Assembly (NCBI RefSeq): GCF_015557435.1
Contig: NZ_JADNOH010000007.1
Span: 1 to 39,884 of the forward strand
DNA length: 39,884 nucleotides
Reading direction: 5' to 3'
DNA from: Collinsella aerofaciens
GTDB lineage: Bacteria; Actinomycetota; Coriobacteriia; Coriobacteriales; Coriobacteriaceae
The notes under the pieces are model-generated. The model saw only the letters and a list, made by a program, of their open reading frames with translations, was not told the DNA's origin and ran no database searches. Of the stretch, positions 1-8,253 are shown piece after piece. Position numbers and translations under genes: made by a program. Every line of letters starts with the position of its first letter. Within the stretch, counting starts at the first letter, position 1.

Positions 1-25
1 GCCCGTGGGTTATACCCTAAGAGCA

Positions 26-48
26 AACCACCCTTTTTAAGGGTGGTT
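26..48. terminator. Perfect hairpin near the left edge
   Basis: Two perfect 10-base arms (AACCACCCTT and its complement) are separated by three T. This fits a terminator for a gene left of the window or for leftward transcription, but there is no clean T-run outside the stem. The rest of 49-230 holds GACTGTCCCC, which resembles the GGGAC repeats seen elsewhere in the window, and then the ribosome binding site of the ABC transporter gene. I see no gene in 1-230. Confidence 0.35.
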
Positions 49-230
49 CTGATTGTTCGGCATCCAAAGCGAAGAGACTGTCCCCTTGCCGTGTCCCGTT
101 CGTTTTTGCCCGGTTCGTTACATTCCTCACTGGTGTCGGTAGAAAATGGGAATAGAGTAGGACAAACGCGTCGAATACGAACGGCGGGGGAGAGCGGGCG
201 AGGGCGCCCGCGCGGGAGAGGTTGCCGTCC

Positions 231-3200
231 ATGCTGGAGCTCAAAGATATTTGCAAAAGGTACGTCACGCAGTCGTTTACGCAGGTGGCGCTCGACAGCG
301 TGAGCCTTGCCTTTCGCGATAATGAGTTCGTGGCCATTCTGGGCCCTTCGGGCTCGGGCAAAACTACGATGCTCAACGTCATCGGCGGGCTGGATCATTT
401 TGACTCGGGCGATCTGCTCATCGACGGTATTTCGACCAAGGACTTCCGCGACCGCGATTGGGATGCCTACCGCAACAACCGCATCGGTTTTGTGTTCCAG
501 AGCTATAACCTTATTCCGCATCAGACCATCTTGGAAAACGTGGAGTTGGCGCTCACGCTTACGGGCGTGGGACATGGCGAGCGCCGACAGCGTGCGCGCG
601 AGGCGCTTGAGGCAGTCGGTCTGGGCGAGCATGTGAACAAGCGCCCGAGCCAGCTTTCGGGCGGACAGATGCAGCGCGTGGCCATTGCCCGTGCCCTGAT
701 TAACGACCCCGAGATCGTGTTGGCGGACGAGCCGACCGGCGCCCTGGACTCGACGACGTCCGTGCAGGTCATGGACTTGCTCAAGGAGGTTGCGCGCGAC
801 CGTTTGGTCATCATGGTTACGCACAATCCCGAGTTGGCGTACCAGTACGCTACGCGTATCGTCAACCTGGCGGACGGTAAGATCACCGACGATTCCGACC
901 CCTTTGATGTTGCAGAAGCCGCGCGTCGTGAGGCCAAGCCCACGCGTAAAACCTCGATGAGCTTTGTAACGGCGCTGGGCCTTTCTGCCCGAAACCTTAT
1001 GACCAAGAAGGGCCGTACGGCTATGACGGCCTTTGCGGGCTCGATTGGCATTATCGGCATCGCGGCGATTTTGGCGCTCTCCAACGGCGTGAACAACTAC
1101 ATCAAAAAGGTCGAGGAGGATACGCTCTCGAGCTATCCGCTTACCATCTCCAAGCAGGATTATGACCTGTCGCCTATGATGGGCGGACAGGGGGCCGCGG
1201 ATGACGATGCGTCCAAAAACGAGGGTTCGTCAGACGGTGGCTCCGACGGCAAGGCTCAAGGAACCGATAAGATTCCCGTGGTCACGGCCGTAAAGGATAT
1301 GTTTGCGAGCGTTAAGTCCAACGATATGACGAGCTTCAAGGCATGGCTCGATGACGGGGGCGACGGCATCGACAAAGAGGTCAACGCTATTCAGTACGGC
1401 TATGGCGTAACGCCGGTTGTCTATCGCGCGGGCAAGGGCGATGAGAAGCCCGTGCGTCTGGTGCCCAATGCCATGACCGAGGCCATGAGCGGCGGCGCGA
1501 GCTCGGCGGCAACGGTGAGCGTGGAGTCCATGGGAACCTCGGTCTTCAACGAAATGATTGACGACCAGAGCCTGCTCGACAGTCAGTACGATGTCGTTGC
1601 CGGTCATTGGCCCACGTCCGCCAACGAGGCCGTGATGGTGCTTTCGAGCCGTGGCACGGTGGGCGACTATACGCTCTACAGCATCGGTGCGCTGGATATC
1701 GATGAGCTCAACGACCTGGTTAACAGTGCCATGACGGCCGACGGCAAGGTCAAGACGCCCAAGACCGGCAGCGACTTTACCTACGACGATGCACTGTCCA
1801 CGACGTTTAAGGTGCTGTCGCCGGCCGATGCCTATCGCAAAAACGAAGAGACCGGCATGTGGACTGACATGTCTGGTGATGCCGACTTTATGGCGGCCAA
1901 GGTTGCCGAGGGTATCGACGTGCGCATTGTGGGCGTGGTGCGACCCAACGAAACGGCCAACGCGAGCGCATTGTCCCCGGGCATTGCCTACACGCATGCG
2001 CTGACTCGCCAGCTTATGGAACGCGCCGCCGATTCGCAGATTGTGCAGGAGCAGCTTGCCCGCCCCGAGACAGATGTTTTTACGGGCAAAACCTTTGACG
2101 AGCTGCAGGGTGAGGCCAAGCAAGGCGTGGATTTGAGCAGCATGTTCAGTGTGGACGAAGCGGCGCTGAAGAGTGCGTTCTCGTTCGATACGTCGGCGCT
2201 CTCGGGTGCGGCCGGCGGTATAGACCTTTCTGGTATCGACTTGTCCGGGCTGGACCTTGACCTTTCGGGCGTTGGGAAGGGCATTGACTTCACCGACATC
2301 ATGGCCAAAGCGCCGGCCCCGGATTTCTCGGGCATCTTTGATGGCCTGGAACTCACGCCCGAGCAAATGCAGCAGGTGGGAGCGCTTGTCAACCAGCTGT
2401 TTGAGGGCTTTTTGCAGTCTGATCAGTTTAGGGCACTGTCACCCGAAGATCTTAAGGACGCGTCAAAGCTCGCTGCCGCATTCTCGGCGTATCTTGAGAA
2501 TGATGACGCGGCCCAGCAAATCCTGGCCCAGCTCAAAGCGCTCGGCGGCGATGCCCTGGCCGAGCGCCTGCAACAGGCGATGACCGACTATGTGCAAAAG
2601 CAGCTGGCTCCGTATCTGCAGCAGGCTATGGATCAGGTGACAAAGGCAATCAGAGAGCAGATTGAGGCGACGGTATCAACTCAGCTCAAGGCGGGCGCGG
2701 CGGGGCTCATGGGCCAGATGGCGACGCAGATGTCTTCGAGTTTTGCCAACCTGGCGAGCGCCATGCGCGTGGATGCGAATGCCTTTGCTCGCGCCATCCA
2801 CTTCAACATGGACGCCGAGGACCTGAGTTCGCTCATGATGAGCTATGCCAAGGCGTCAAAGCTCACCTACGACAACAATCTGACCACGTTGGGCTATGCG
2901 GACGAGGCGGACCCCATCTCGGTCAAGATTTTCCCGCGCGACTTTGAGGCCAAGGAGCGTGTGCTCGATCACATCGATGCGTACAACAAGCAGGTCAAAG
3001 CTGCTGGCCACGATGAGCAGGCAATCTCGTACACCGACTACATGGGCATCATCATGGGCTCGGTGACCGACATCGTGAACACCATCAGCTTGGTGCTCAT
3101 CGCATTCGTGAGCATCAGCCTGGTGGTGAGCTCCATCATGATTGGCATCATCACCTACATCAGCGTGCTGGAGCGCAAAAAGGAGATTGGTATCCTGCGC

Positions 3201-3485
3201 GCGATCGGCGCGTCCAAGCGCAACGTGGCCAACGTGTTCAACGCCGAGACCTTTATCGAAGGCCTCATTGCCGGCGTCTTTGCCATTGTCGTCGTAGCGG
3301 CCGTGAGCTTTCCGGTTAATGCCTGGGCGCTTGCTGCCAAGCAGGTTCCTAACCTGATGAGTCTGCCCGTGCAGGATGCGCTGACGCTCATTGCGATTTC
3401 GGTGCTGCTGACGGTCGTTGCCGGCCTGCTGCCGGCCCGCAGCGCATCCAAGAAAGACCCCGTGGAAGCCCTGCGCTCCGAATAA
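231..3485 (+). CDS. MacB-like ABC transporter: ATPase fused to FtsX-type permease
   Basis: A 1084-residue single-chain ABC exporter half. Residues 1 to about 225 form the ATPase, with Walker A GPSGSGKT at 38-45, signature LSGGQ, and Walker B ending in D166-E167 followed by PTGALD, as in the LolD/MacB/FtsE group. A first membrane helix follows at about 265-285. A very long extracytoplasmic region of roughly 600 residues comes next, then three C-terminal helices with the FtsX/MacB-type motif around [15 protein letters not shown]. MacB proteins are about 650 residues, so the outside domain is greatly enlarged. It includes a Ser/Asp/Gly-rich stretch and short LSGIDLSG-like repeats. ATG at 231 is preferred over TTG at 222 because GGGAGAGG lies about 10 bases before it. 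The family exports peptides, antibiotics or lipoproteins, or acts mechanically on the envelope. The substrate is unknown. Confidence 0.9.
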   Translation: MLELKDICKRYVTQSFTQVALDSVSLAFRDNEFVAILGPSGSGKTTMLNVIGGLDHFDSGDLLIDGISTKDFRDRDWDAYRNNRIGFVFQSYNLIPHQTILENVELALTLTGVGHGERRQRAREALEAVGLGEHVNKRPSQLSGGQMQRVAIARALINDPEIVLADEPTGALDSTTSVQVMDLLKEVARDRLVIMVTHNPELAYQYATRIVNLADGKITDDSDPFDVAEAARREAKPTRKTSMSFVTALGLSARNLMTKKGRTAMTAFAGSIGIIGIAAILALSNGVNNYIKKVEEDTLSSYPLTISKQDYDLSPMMGGQGAADDDASKNEGSSDGGSDGKAQGTDKIPVVTAVKDMFASVKSNDMTSFKAWLDDGGDGIDKEVNAIQYGYGVTPVVYRAGKGDEKPVRLVPNAMTEAMSGGASSAATVSVESMGTSVFNEMIDDQSLLDSQYDVVAGHWPTSANEAVMVLSSRGTVGDYTLYSIGALDIDELNDLVNSAMTADGKVKTPKTGSDFTYDDALSTTFKVLSPADAYRKNEETGMWTDMSGDADFMAAKVAEGIDVRIVGVVRPNETANASALSPGIAYTHALTRQLMERAADSQIVQEQLARPETDVFTGKTFDELQGEAKQGVDLSSMFSVDEAALKSAFSFDTSALSGAAGGIDLSGIDLSGLDLDLSGVGKGIDFTDIMAKAPAPDFSGIFDGLELTPEQMQQVGALVNQLFEGFLQSDQFRALSPEDLKDASKLAAAFSAYLENDDAAQQILAQLKALGGDALAERLQQAMTDYVQKQLAPYLQQAMDQVTKAIREQIEATVSTQLKAGAAGLMGQMATQMSSSFANLASAMRVDANAFARAIHFNMDAEDLSSLMMSYAKASKLTYDNNLTTLGYADEADPISVKIFPRDFEAKERVLDHIDAYNKQVKAAGHDEQAISYTDYMGIIMGSVTDIVNTISLVLIAFVSISLVVSSIMIGIITYISVLERKKEIGILRAIGASKRNVANVFNAETFIEGLIAGVFAIVVVAAVSFPVNAWALAAKQVPNLMSLPVQDALTLIAISVLLTVVAGLLPARSASKKDPVEALRSE

Positions 3486-3486
3486 T

Positions 3487-3513
3487 GTGACAAAGGGACT
3501 GTCCCTTTGTCAC
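3487..3513. repeat. Perfect GTGACAAAGGGAC palindrome
   Basis: Two 13-base arms (GTGACAAAGGGAC and its exact complement) are separated by one base and start two bases after the ABC transporter stop codon. A decayed copy is present at 14037-14063. It belongs to the GGGAC-core repeat family scattered through the window and may also act as a terminator stem. Confidence 0.75.
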
Positions 3514-3523
3514 GTTGGATGAA

Positions 3524-3558
3524 AAGGCGCGGGAAGGGGGTGGCCCCTCCCGCGCCTT
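3524..3558. terminator. Bidirectional terminator between convergent genes
   Basis: The arms AAGGCGCGGGAAGGGG and CCCCTCCCGCGCCTT form a GC-rich stem. On the minus strand the stem is followed by TTTTC, and on the plus strand by a T-rich stretch that runs into the tail of the opposing gene. It sits exactly between the stop codons of the convergent ABC transporter and membrane-protein genes. Confidence 0.7.
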
Positions 3559-4692
3559 CTAGTTTGTTTTGCCCATCAGCGTGATACGGATGCTTGGATG
3601 GGTGTACTCGTCAAACTCGTCCTCGGGATCCGTATCAAACGAGTAATACGTTTTGACTGGCTCGTCACTCGTCCTGATAGAGATTCTCTCGTAGAGCGAG
3701 CCGTTCAAAAATGCCTGTCTAAACTTTTCGGGGAGCTTATGCGGTGCCAGGAGCTCGGGGCTCACCGTCTTGACGTTTACGGCTTGAACGGCAGAGAACA
3801 GCTCGTCCAGGTCGCGCTCGATGCGGGCGAGGTTGTCCTCAAGGCTCGCACTGGGGTCGACCTCTGCCGCGTAACTCACTTCCTTGAGTGTCCCCTTGTT
3901 GTCAAAGTCCAGGTAGGTATAGGCCTTTTGGGTATCGGAGTCGCCTTCGTGCAGATGGCCGCGGACGTGATAGCCGTAATCTTGATATCGCTCGTAGGGG
4001 TCATCGGCAGACACGTACTCGCATGCGGGCTCTAACGCCTTGCGGGCGATGGCGATCTGCTCGGCCGCGGCCGCGGCGTTCTCCTGCATCTCGATGTTTC
4101 CCTGCGCCAGCTGCGGGATATAGGCGCCGCACACGATTGCGAGGGGCAGCGCCACAAGCGCGACGATCCACTTTTTTGCACGGGGGACAGGCACGCCACA
4201 GGCCTCTGCCATGGCCTTTGCGTTGGCAAAGCTCTCGGCAAGCACGTCTGCCGCGGTGGCGACGGCTCCTACGGCAGCGGCGACCTCTGCCGCGCCGCCC
4301 AGGTTGCGTGCGGTCTCGTTGTCGCTGTTCTTGAGCAGGCGCGCGGCGGCCTGCGTGCCAACGACGCCCGCAATCTGTGCCGAGCGATCTTTTTCGCTCT
4401 GCTCGACGGCAAGTCGGTGCTGCATTTCTCGCCACTGCTTACCGCGCATGCCAAAGCGCGGCGCGAGAGTGCAGTAGCAGAATATGATGAGCTCGACGAC
4501 GGCGAGTGCCAGGGCGGCCATCATGCCCGTGTCTTGGAATCCTTCATGATGGAAGACGATGTCGTCGATCATCTCGAAAGGAATGATCAATAAGGGCAGC
4601 ACGAATGCCATGGCAAGCGCTGCACCAGCAACCTTGGGGCAGATGCAGTATCGCTGGATACGTTTGCGTTCTTGTTCGGAAAGTGTTGCCAT
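3559..4692 (-). CDS. Membrane protein of unknown function
   Basis: A 377-residue protein I do not recognise. Visible features are two N-terminal hydrophobic helices (about 20-40 and 57-75, the second ending FCYCTLAP), an Ala-rich soluble stretch at about 100-175, a third helix at about 180-205, and a C-terminal acidic globular region rich in Tyr and Asp that should lie outside the membrane. The frame stays open to 5031, but ATG at 4692 has AAGGA about seven bases upstream and begins a sensible amphipathic N-terminus, so the extra 113 residues are rejected as coding. It is convergent with the ABC exporter gene and shares no visible operon. The DNA upstream may hold a decayed relative (see findings). 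Confidence 0.75.
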   Translation of the reverse strand: MATLSEQERKRIQRYCICPKVAGAALAMAFVLPLLIIPFEMIDDIVFHHEGFQDTGMMAALALAVVELIIFCYCTLAPRFGMRGKQWREMQHRLAVEQSEKDRSAQIAGVVGTQAAARLLKNSDNETARNLGGAAEVAAAVGAVATAADVLAESFANAKAMAEACGVPVPRAKKWIVALVALPLAIVCGAYIPQLAQGNIEMQENAAAAAEQIAIARKALEPACEYVSADDPYERYQDYGYHVRGHLHEGDSDTQKAYTYLDFDNKGTLKEVSYAAEVDPSASLEDNLARIERDLDELFSAVQAVNVKTVSPELLAPHKLPEKFRQAFLNGSLYERISIRTSDEPVKTYYSFDTDPEDEFDEYTHPSIRITLMGKTN

Positions 4693-4748
4693 AGCTGATC
4701 CTTGATGTCGTGGCGGTCGTTGCGGCGCGCGGGATGCGTCAGTCTGGG

Positions 4749-4904
4749 CTAGCGTTGGATAAGAGCATAGAGCAAGATACTCACCGCAATGAGCAGAAGG
4801 CCGATGTCCCCAACCAAGATGAGCGCGAGCAAGGATATCTGCGACGTGGTCACGGCGTTTTTGAGCGGCAACCGGAGCGTAGACCTGCTCTGCAGCTCCT
4901 TCAC
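4749..4904 (-). CDS. Possible 51-residue one-helix membrane peptide
   Basis: A GTG-initiated frame with a weak AGGG upstream. It encodes a basic N-terminus, then one strongly hydrophobic segment (ISLLALILVGDIGLLLIAV) ending in LYALIQR before the stop. It lies just upstream of the unknown membrane protein on the same strand. The same DNA in another frame resembles part of that neighbour, so this may be a chance hydrophobic frame over a gene relict rather than a real gene. No other gene is seen in 4693-5048. Confidence 0.25.
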   Translation of the reverse strand: MKELQSRSTLRLPLKNAVTTSQISLLALILVGDIGLLLIAVSILLYALIQR

Positions 4905-5016
4905 TGTTTACCCTGCATCCCAAGTGCGGCGCAAGTGAGCAATAGCAAAACTTTGTCACGCGTAAAAGCAAGGAAGTCGCAAGGTCTGGGGCGGGGATGC
5001 TGGCATACGCCTCGGA

Positions 5017-5022
5017 TACAAT
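5017..5022 (+). promoter_or_regulatory. TACAAT -10-like hexamer
   Basis: TACAAT lies 27 bases before the ATG of the first P-type ATPase gene, with GAAAGAGG as ribosome binding site between them. The same hexamer recurs before trmO, the ClC channel gene and prfC in this window. No convincing -35 box is visible. Confidence 0.4.
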
Positions 5023-5048
5023 CGAAGCCATGCTAGAAAGAGGCTTCG

Positions 5049-7526
5049 ATGATTAAAAAATCGTTCTTTAATCCGTTTTCGTCGCTGCTGCTTGCGCTTG
5101 CCGGCTTGGCCTTTTTGGTTGACGTCGTACCGCAGGCGCAAGGCCAGACGGGCGTGTTTGCACCTGCCGTGCTGTTTTTGATGTGGCTGGTTGGCGGCCT
5201 GGTGCGCCTGTTCTACGAAAACGAAGCCAAGCGCAGCTTCGACCGGCACATGTTCAAGGCGAACCATGCGGCCGTTTGGAAACGTGTCGACGCTTGCTGG
5301 ATCCAAGTCGATGCTGACCGGCTTGTGCCCGGCGATGTGATTCGCCTGTATGCCGGCATGCTCTGCCCGGTCGATGCGGTTCTTGCCAAGGGCGACCACA
5401 TCCTTGTCTCCGAATCGTCGCTTACGGGCGAGAGCGGTCAGACCACCAAGCGAGAAGGGGAGGCCGTCCGTGCTGGAACGACCATCGTCGACGGAAAGGC
5501 TTCGGCAACCGTTCTCGCTCGCGTTGCCGAGGAGCCGCCCACATCGCCGCAGCGCGCTCGGCTAGGCACGCAGTTTGGCGTTGGTGCAAGGAGCATCTGT
5601 GCCGCCCTGGCAAGGTGCATGCTCATCGTGCTGCCGTTTGTCATTATGATTCGAGGTTTTGTGCTGGGCGACTGGGCGCAGGCCCTGCTGTTTGCCCTGG
5701 GCACGGCCGTTGGCCTGGTCCCCGAGATGCTGCCGGTCGTCACGAGCGTGTGCCTTTCGGGCAGCGCGCATCGCCTTAAGAACAAACAGGTCATCGTTAA
5801 AAACGTTGACGCCATGGAATCGCTGGGTTCCATGGACGTGGTGTGCGTGGACAAGACGGGCACACTCACCGAGGACACCGCGGTGCTCGAGTACTATACC
5901 GATATCCTGGGCAACGAAAGCGAGCAAACGCTCAGCCTGGCGTATTTGGAGAGTAAGAGCCAGGGGGCGGCCGCCAACCAGCTCAACCGGGCCATTGCCG
6001 ACGCGTGCGCCGCGCCCGAGTTGCGTCTCGCCGCCAAAGACCTCGCAGGCGCATTTACCCTGCACGCATCTGATCCTTTCGACCACGTCACCAAGGCTTC
6101 GGGCGTTAAGCTCGATGCCACGCCTGGGGCGCTTGGTTGCCTGGGGCTGCAGGCTCGTCCTGGCAATCACTTGACCATCGTAAAGGGCGAGGTCGAGAGT
6201 GTTTGCGCTCGTTGTGCCTGGGCCAACTTTAAAGGGGAACTCGTCCCCATGGACGCCGCGGGCCGCCAGAGCGCCTATGAGGTTGCGGAGGACATGCGTG
6301 CCGACGGCATCAAGGTCCTCGCCGTTGCCTACAGCACAACGTCTTCGGACTGGGGTGACCTGGTGCTCTGCGGCTTTTTGGGCTTTTTCGATCGACCCAA
6401 GGCAAGCGCTCGCGCCGCCGTGCGCGCGCTGTCCGACCTTTCCGTTGAGGTGCGCGTGCTTACCGGTGACTCGGCTTCGGTTGCCCGGTCAACCTGTTCG
6501 CGCCTGGGCATTCCTGCCGATAGCGTTATCACTGGCAGCATGCTCGATGCCATGGAGGAGTCCGAGGCGCTTGTTCGCGTGGGGCGTACTCGTGTGTTTG
6601 CCGAGCTCACGCCCGCGCAAAAGGCTCATGTTGTCAGTCTCATTCGACTCTCTGGCCATACGGTCGGCTATATCGGCGATGGTGTGAACGACGTGCCGGC
6701 GCTTTCGTCGGCAGATGTCGGCATCGTTGTGGACTCGGCGGCGGCCGAATCCAAGAAGGTTGCCGACCTGGTGCTGCTCGAGCGTGACCTGGGTGTGGTT
6801 GCCGAGGGCGTCAGCGAAGGCAGGGCCTCGTTTGCCAACGCCTCCAAGTACATTCGTATCGCATCAAGTTCCAACTTTGGCAACATCTGCTCGGTTGCCG
6901 CTTCGAGCATTTTCCTGCCGTTTTTGCCGGCGACCGCCGCTCAGCTGCTCCTGCTCAATCTGTGCTACGACGCTACGTGCCTCGCACTTTCGTGGGACAA
7001 CGTCGATGACGTGGAAATCGCTCGCCCCAAGGCGTGGTCGGGCAAGGGCCTCGGCAGCTTTATGCTGCATTTTGGCTTTGCAAGCTCGGCATTCGATATC
7101 ATCACGTTTGCCATTTTGCTTTTGGGCGTATGCCCCGCCGTGTGTGGGGCGCCCTTTGCCGCGCTGGATGCCGCGGGGCAGGTGACATTTATCGCGACCT
7201 TCCAGGCCGGCTGGCTGTTGGAATGCGCGTGGACCGAATCACTCGTGCTCTTGATTTTGCGAACGAGAAACGTCCGTAATGGGGACCGTCCTTGCCGTCC
7301 GCTCGTGATGATGGTTGTCGCGATGCTGGCTGCCTCGGCGCTCCTTGCGCTTACCCCTGCGGCGCAGCTGTTGGGGCTTGCCGCGCTGCCTGTATGGTAT
7401 TTGGGTATCGTGGCGTTGCTGAGCGTGCTGTATCTTGTTGTTGTTTCGACGATCAAGCGGGTCTACCTGCCCGCTCGGCCAGTCTGTTCTAGGGCGGTTC
7501 TATGCGTACCAACAGAACCAACATAG
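5049..7526 (+). CDS. MgtA-like P-type ATPase lacking the N-terminal domain
   Basis: An 825-residue P-type ATPase. The phosphorylated aspartate is D268 in DKTGT, the actuator motif TGES is at 126-129, and the hinge motif GDGVNDVP is at 543-550. PEMLP (from 225) in M4 and the NLCYDATCLALSWDNVD segment in M5/M6 are features of type IIIB Mg2+ transporters such as MgtA/MgtB. The chain begins directly at the first membrane helix (NPFSSLLLAL) and lacks the roughly 80-residue cytoplasmic N-terminus present in the paralogue at 8254-11022. Its DNA ends 25 bases inside the next gene, so the two are probably translationally coupled. The ion is unproven: Mg2+ is the family default, but the divergence of this copy leaves room for another substrate. 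Confidence 0.88.
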   Translation: MIKKSFFNPFSSLLLALAGLAFLVDVVPQAQGQTGVFAPAVLFLMWLVGGLVRLFYENEAKRSFDRHMFKANHAAVWKRVDACWIQVDADRLVPGDVIRLYAGMLCPVDAVLAKGDHILVSESSLTGESGQTTKREGEAVRAGTTIVDGKASATVLARVAEEPPTSPQRARLGTQFGVGARSICAALARCMLIVLPFVIMIRGFVLGDWAQALLFALGTAVGLVPEMLPVVTSVCLSGSAHRLKNKQVIVKNVDAMESLGSMDVVCVDKTGTLTEDTAVLEYYTDILGNESEQTLSLAYLESKSQGAAANQLNRAIADACAAPELRLAAKDLAGAFTLHASDPFDHVTKASGVKLDATPGALGCLGLQARPGNHLTIVKGEVESVCARCAWANFKGELVPMDAAGRQSAYEVAEDMRADGIKVLAVAYSTTSSDWGDLVLCGFLGFFDRPKASARAAVRALSDLSVEVRVLTGDSASVARSTCSRLGIPADSVITGSMLDAMEESEALVRVGRTRVFAELTPAQKAHVVSLIRLSGHTVGYIGDGVNDVPALSSADVGIVVDSAAAESKKVADLVLLERDLGVVAEGVSEGRASFANASKYIRIASSSNFGNICSVAASSIFLPFLPATAAQLLLLNLCYDATCLALSWDNVDDVEIARPKAWSGKGLGSFMLHFGFASSAFDIITFAILLLGVCPAVCGAPFAALDAAGQVTFIATFQAGWLLECAWTESLVLLILRTRNVRNGDRPCRPLVMMVVAMLAASALLALTPAAQLLGLAALPVWYLGIVALLSVLYLVVVSTIKRVYLPARPVCSRAVLCVPTEPT

Positions 7527-7984
7527 CGATTACGCCGGCAGAGGCCGCCGAGCTCAGCAGCGCGCTGCTCTCGTCCGGCAGTGCCGTCGCCCTCGAACTT
7601 GCCCCCGTATTTGCCGATATCGCCTCGGGTAGGCTGACGGCTATCGAGCTGGCGATTGCCGGCTCGCAAACGAGCGCTGCCGCTGGGCCCATCATTATAG
7701 GTGAGCTTTCGATCGACCTGGCTTCGCGTGCTGTTAAGGTGTCGGGCGCGTCCGTCTCGCTTACGCCCAAGGAGTTCGACATCCTGGCCTTTTTGGCGAG
7801 CAACCGGGGCACGGTCTTTAGCAAAGAGGAAATCTACCGGGCGGTGTGGCAAGACGAGTATCTGCTCGACGACAGCAACATCATGGCCTTTGTCCGCAAG
7901 ATTCGAAAAAAGATTGAGCCCGAGCCCGACAACCCCCGTTACCTGCTCACTGTTTGGGGCGTGGGCTACAAGATGGCCGAGTGA
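7502..7984 (+). CDS. Stand-alone OmpR-type winged-helix regulator
   Basis: A 160-residue protein. The last 95 residues form a complete response-regulator-type winged helix: beta strands around LSIDLASRAVKVSG, then LTPKEFDILAFLA, the recognition-helix region ending DDSNIMAFVRKIRKKIE, and the wing RYLLTVWGVGYKM. There is no receiver domain. The first 65 residues are Ala/Ser-rich and unrecognised. It overlaps the end of the P-type ATPase gene by 25 bases, with a GGGCGG ribosome binding site inside that gene, and is followed by a strong terminator. It probably regulates this ATPase unit and perhaps the mgtA-like gene downstream. The signal is unknown; the odd N-terminus might sense it. Confidence 0.8.
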   Translation: MRTNRTNIAITPAEAAELSSALLSSGSAVALELAPVFADIASGRLTAIELAIAGSQTSAAAGPIIIGELSIDLASRAVKVSGASVSLTPKEFDILAFLASNRGTVFSKEEIYRAVWQDEYLLDDSNIMAFVRKIRKKIEPEPDNPRYLLTVWGVGYKMAE

Positions 7985-8048
7985 CGCTCTGGGTTTTCGC
8001 TCCCATCGACCCAAATGATTACTCTGACAATCCTTGCCAAATCGCAAG

Positions 8049-8097
8049 AAAGCCGCAAGAAACCAGCCATGGGCTCGGTCTTGCGGCTTTTCTATTC
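8049..8097 (+). terminator. Rho-independent terminator
   Basis: The arms AAAGCCGCAAGA and TCTTGCGGCTTT pair perfectly over 12 bases, with further pairing (ACC/GGT, GCC/GGC) in the loop, followed by TCTATTCT. It closes the ATPase/winged-helix unit 64 bases after the stop codon. Confidence 0.8.
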
Positions 8098-8114
8098 TAA
8101 AGACAGTCGCAGAC

Positions 8115-8253
8115 ACGAAGGAGAGGTGAGGACCGTGAGCGGCAGTGACAGTACCGGCAACGCAGGGCGATGTCTGTCGGCGCGGGTCCACCTTGATGGA
8201 AGGCGCCGCAGCTAAGTAGCTCTGCATCCGATCGATAGAACGGAGCAAGGCAA
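8115..8253 (+). promoter_or_regulatory. Structured leader of the mgtA-like gene, possible Mg2+ sensor
   Basis: A GC-rich 140-base stretch between the terminator and the TTG start. AGGTGAGGACC (8124-8134) can pair with GGTCCACCT (8185-8193), enclosing other stems. Two patches recall the M-box (ykoK) Mg2+ riboswitch that often precedes mgtA/mgtE: AGGTGAGG at the 5' side and GCTAA..AGCTCTGC (8211-8225) at the 3' side. The distance between them is shorter than usual for an M-box, and the internal conserved bases are not convincing. A structured leader is likely; the riboswitch class is a guess. Confidence 0.35.
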
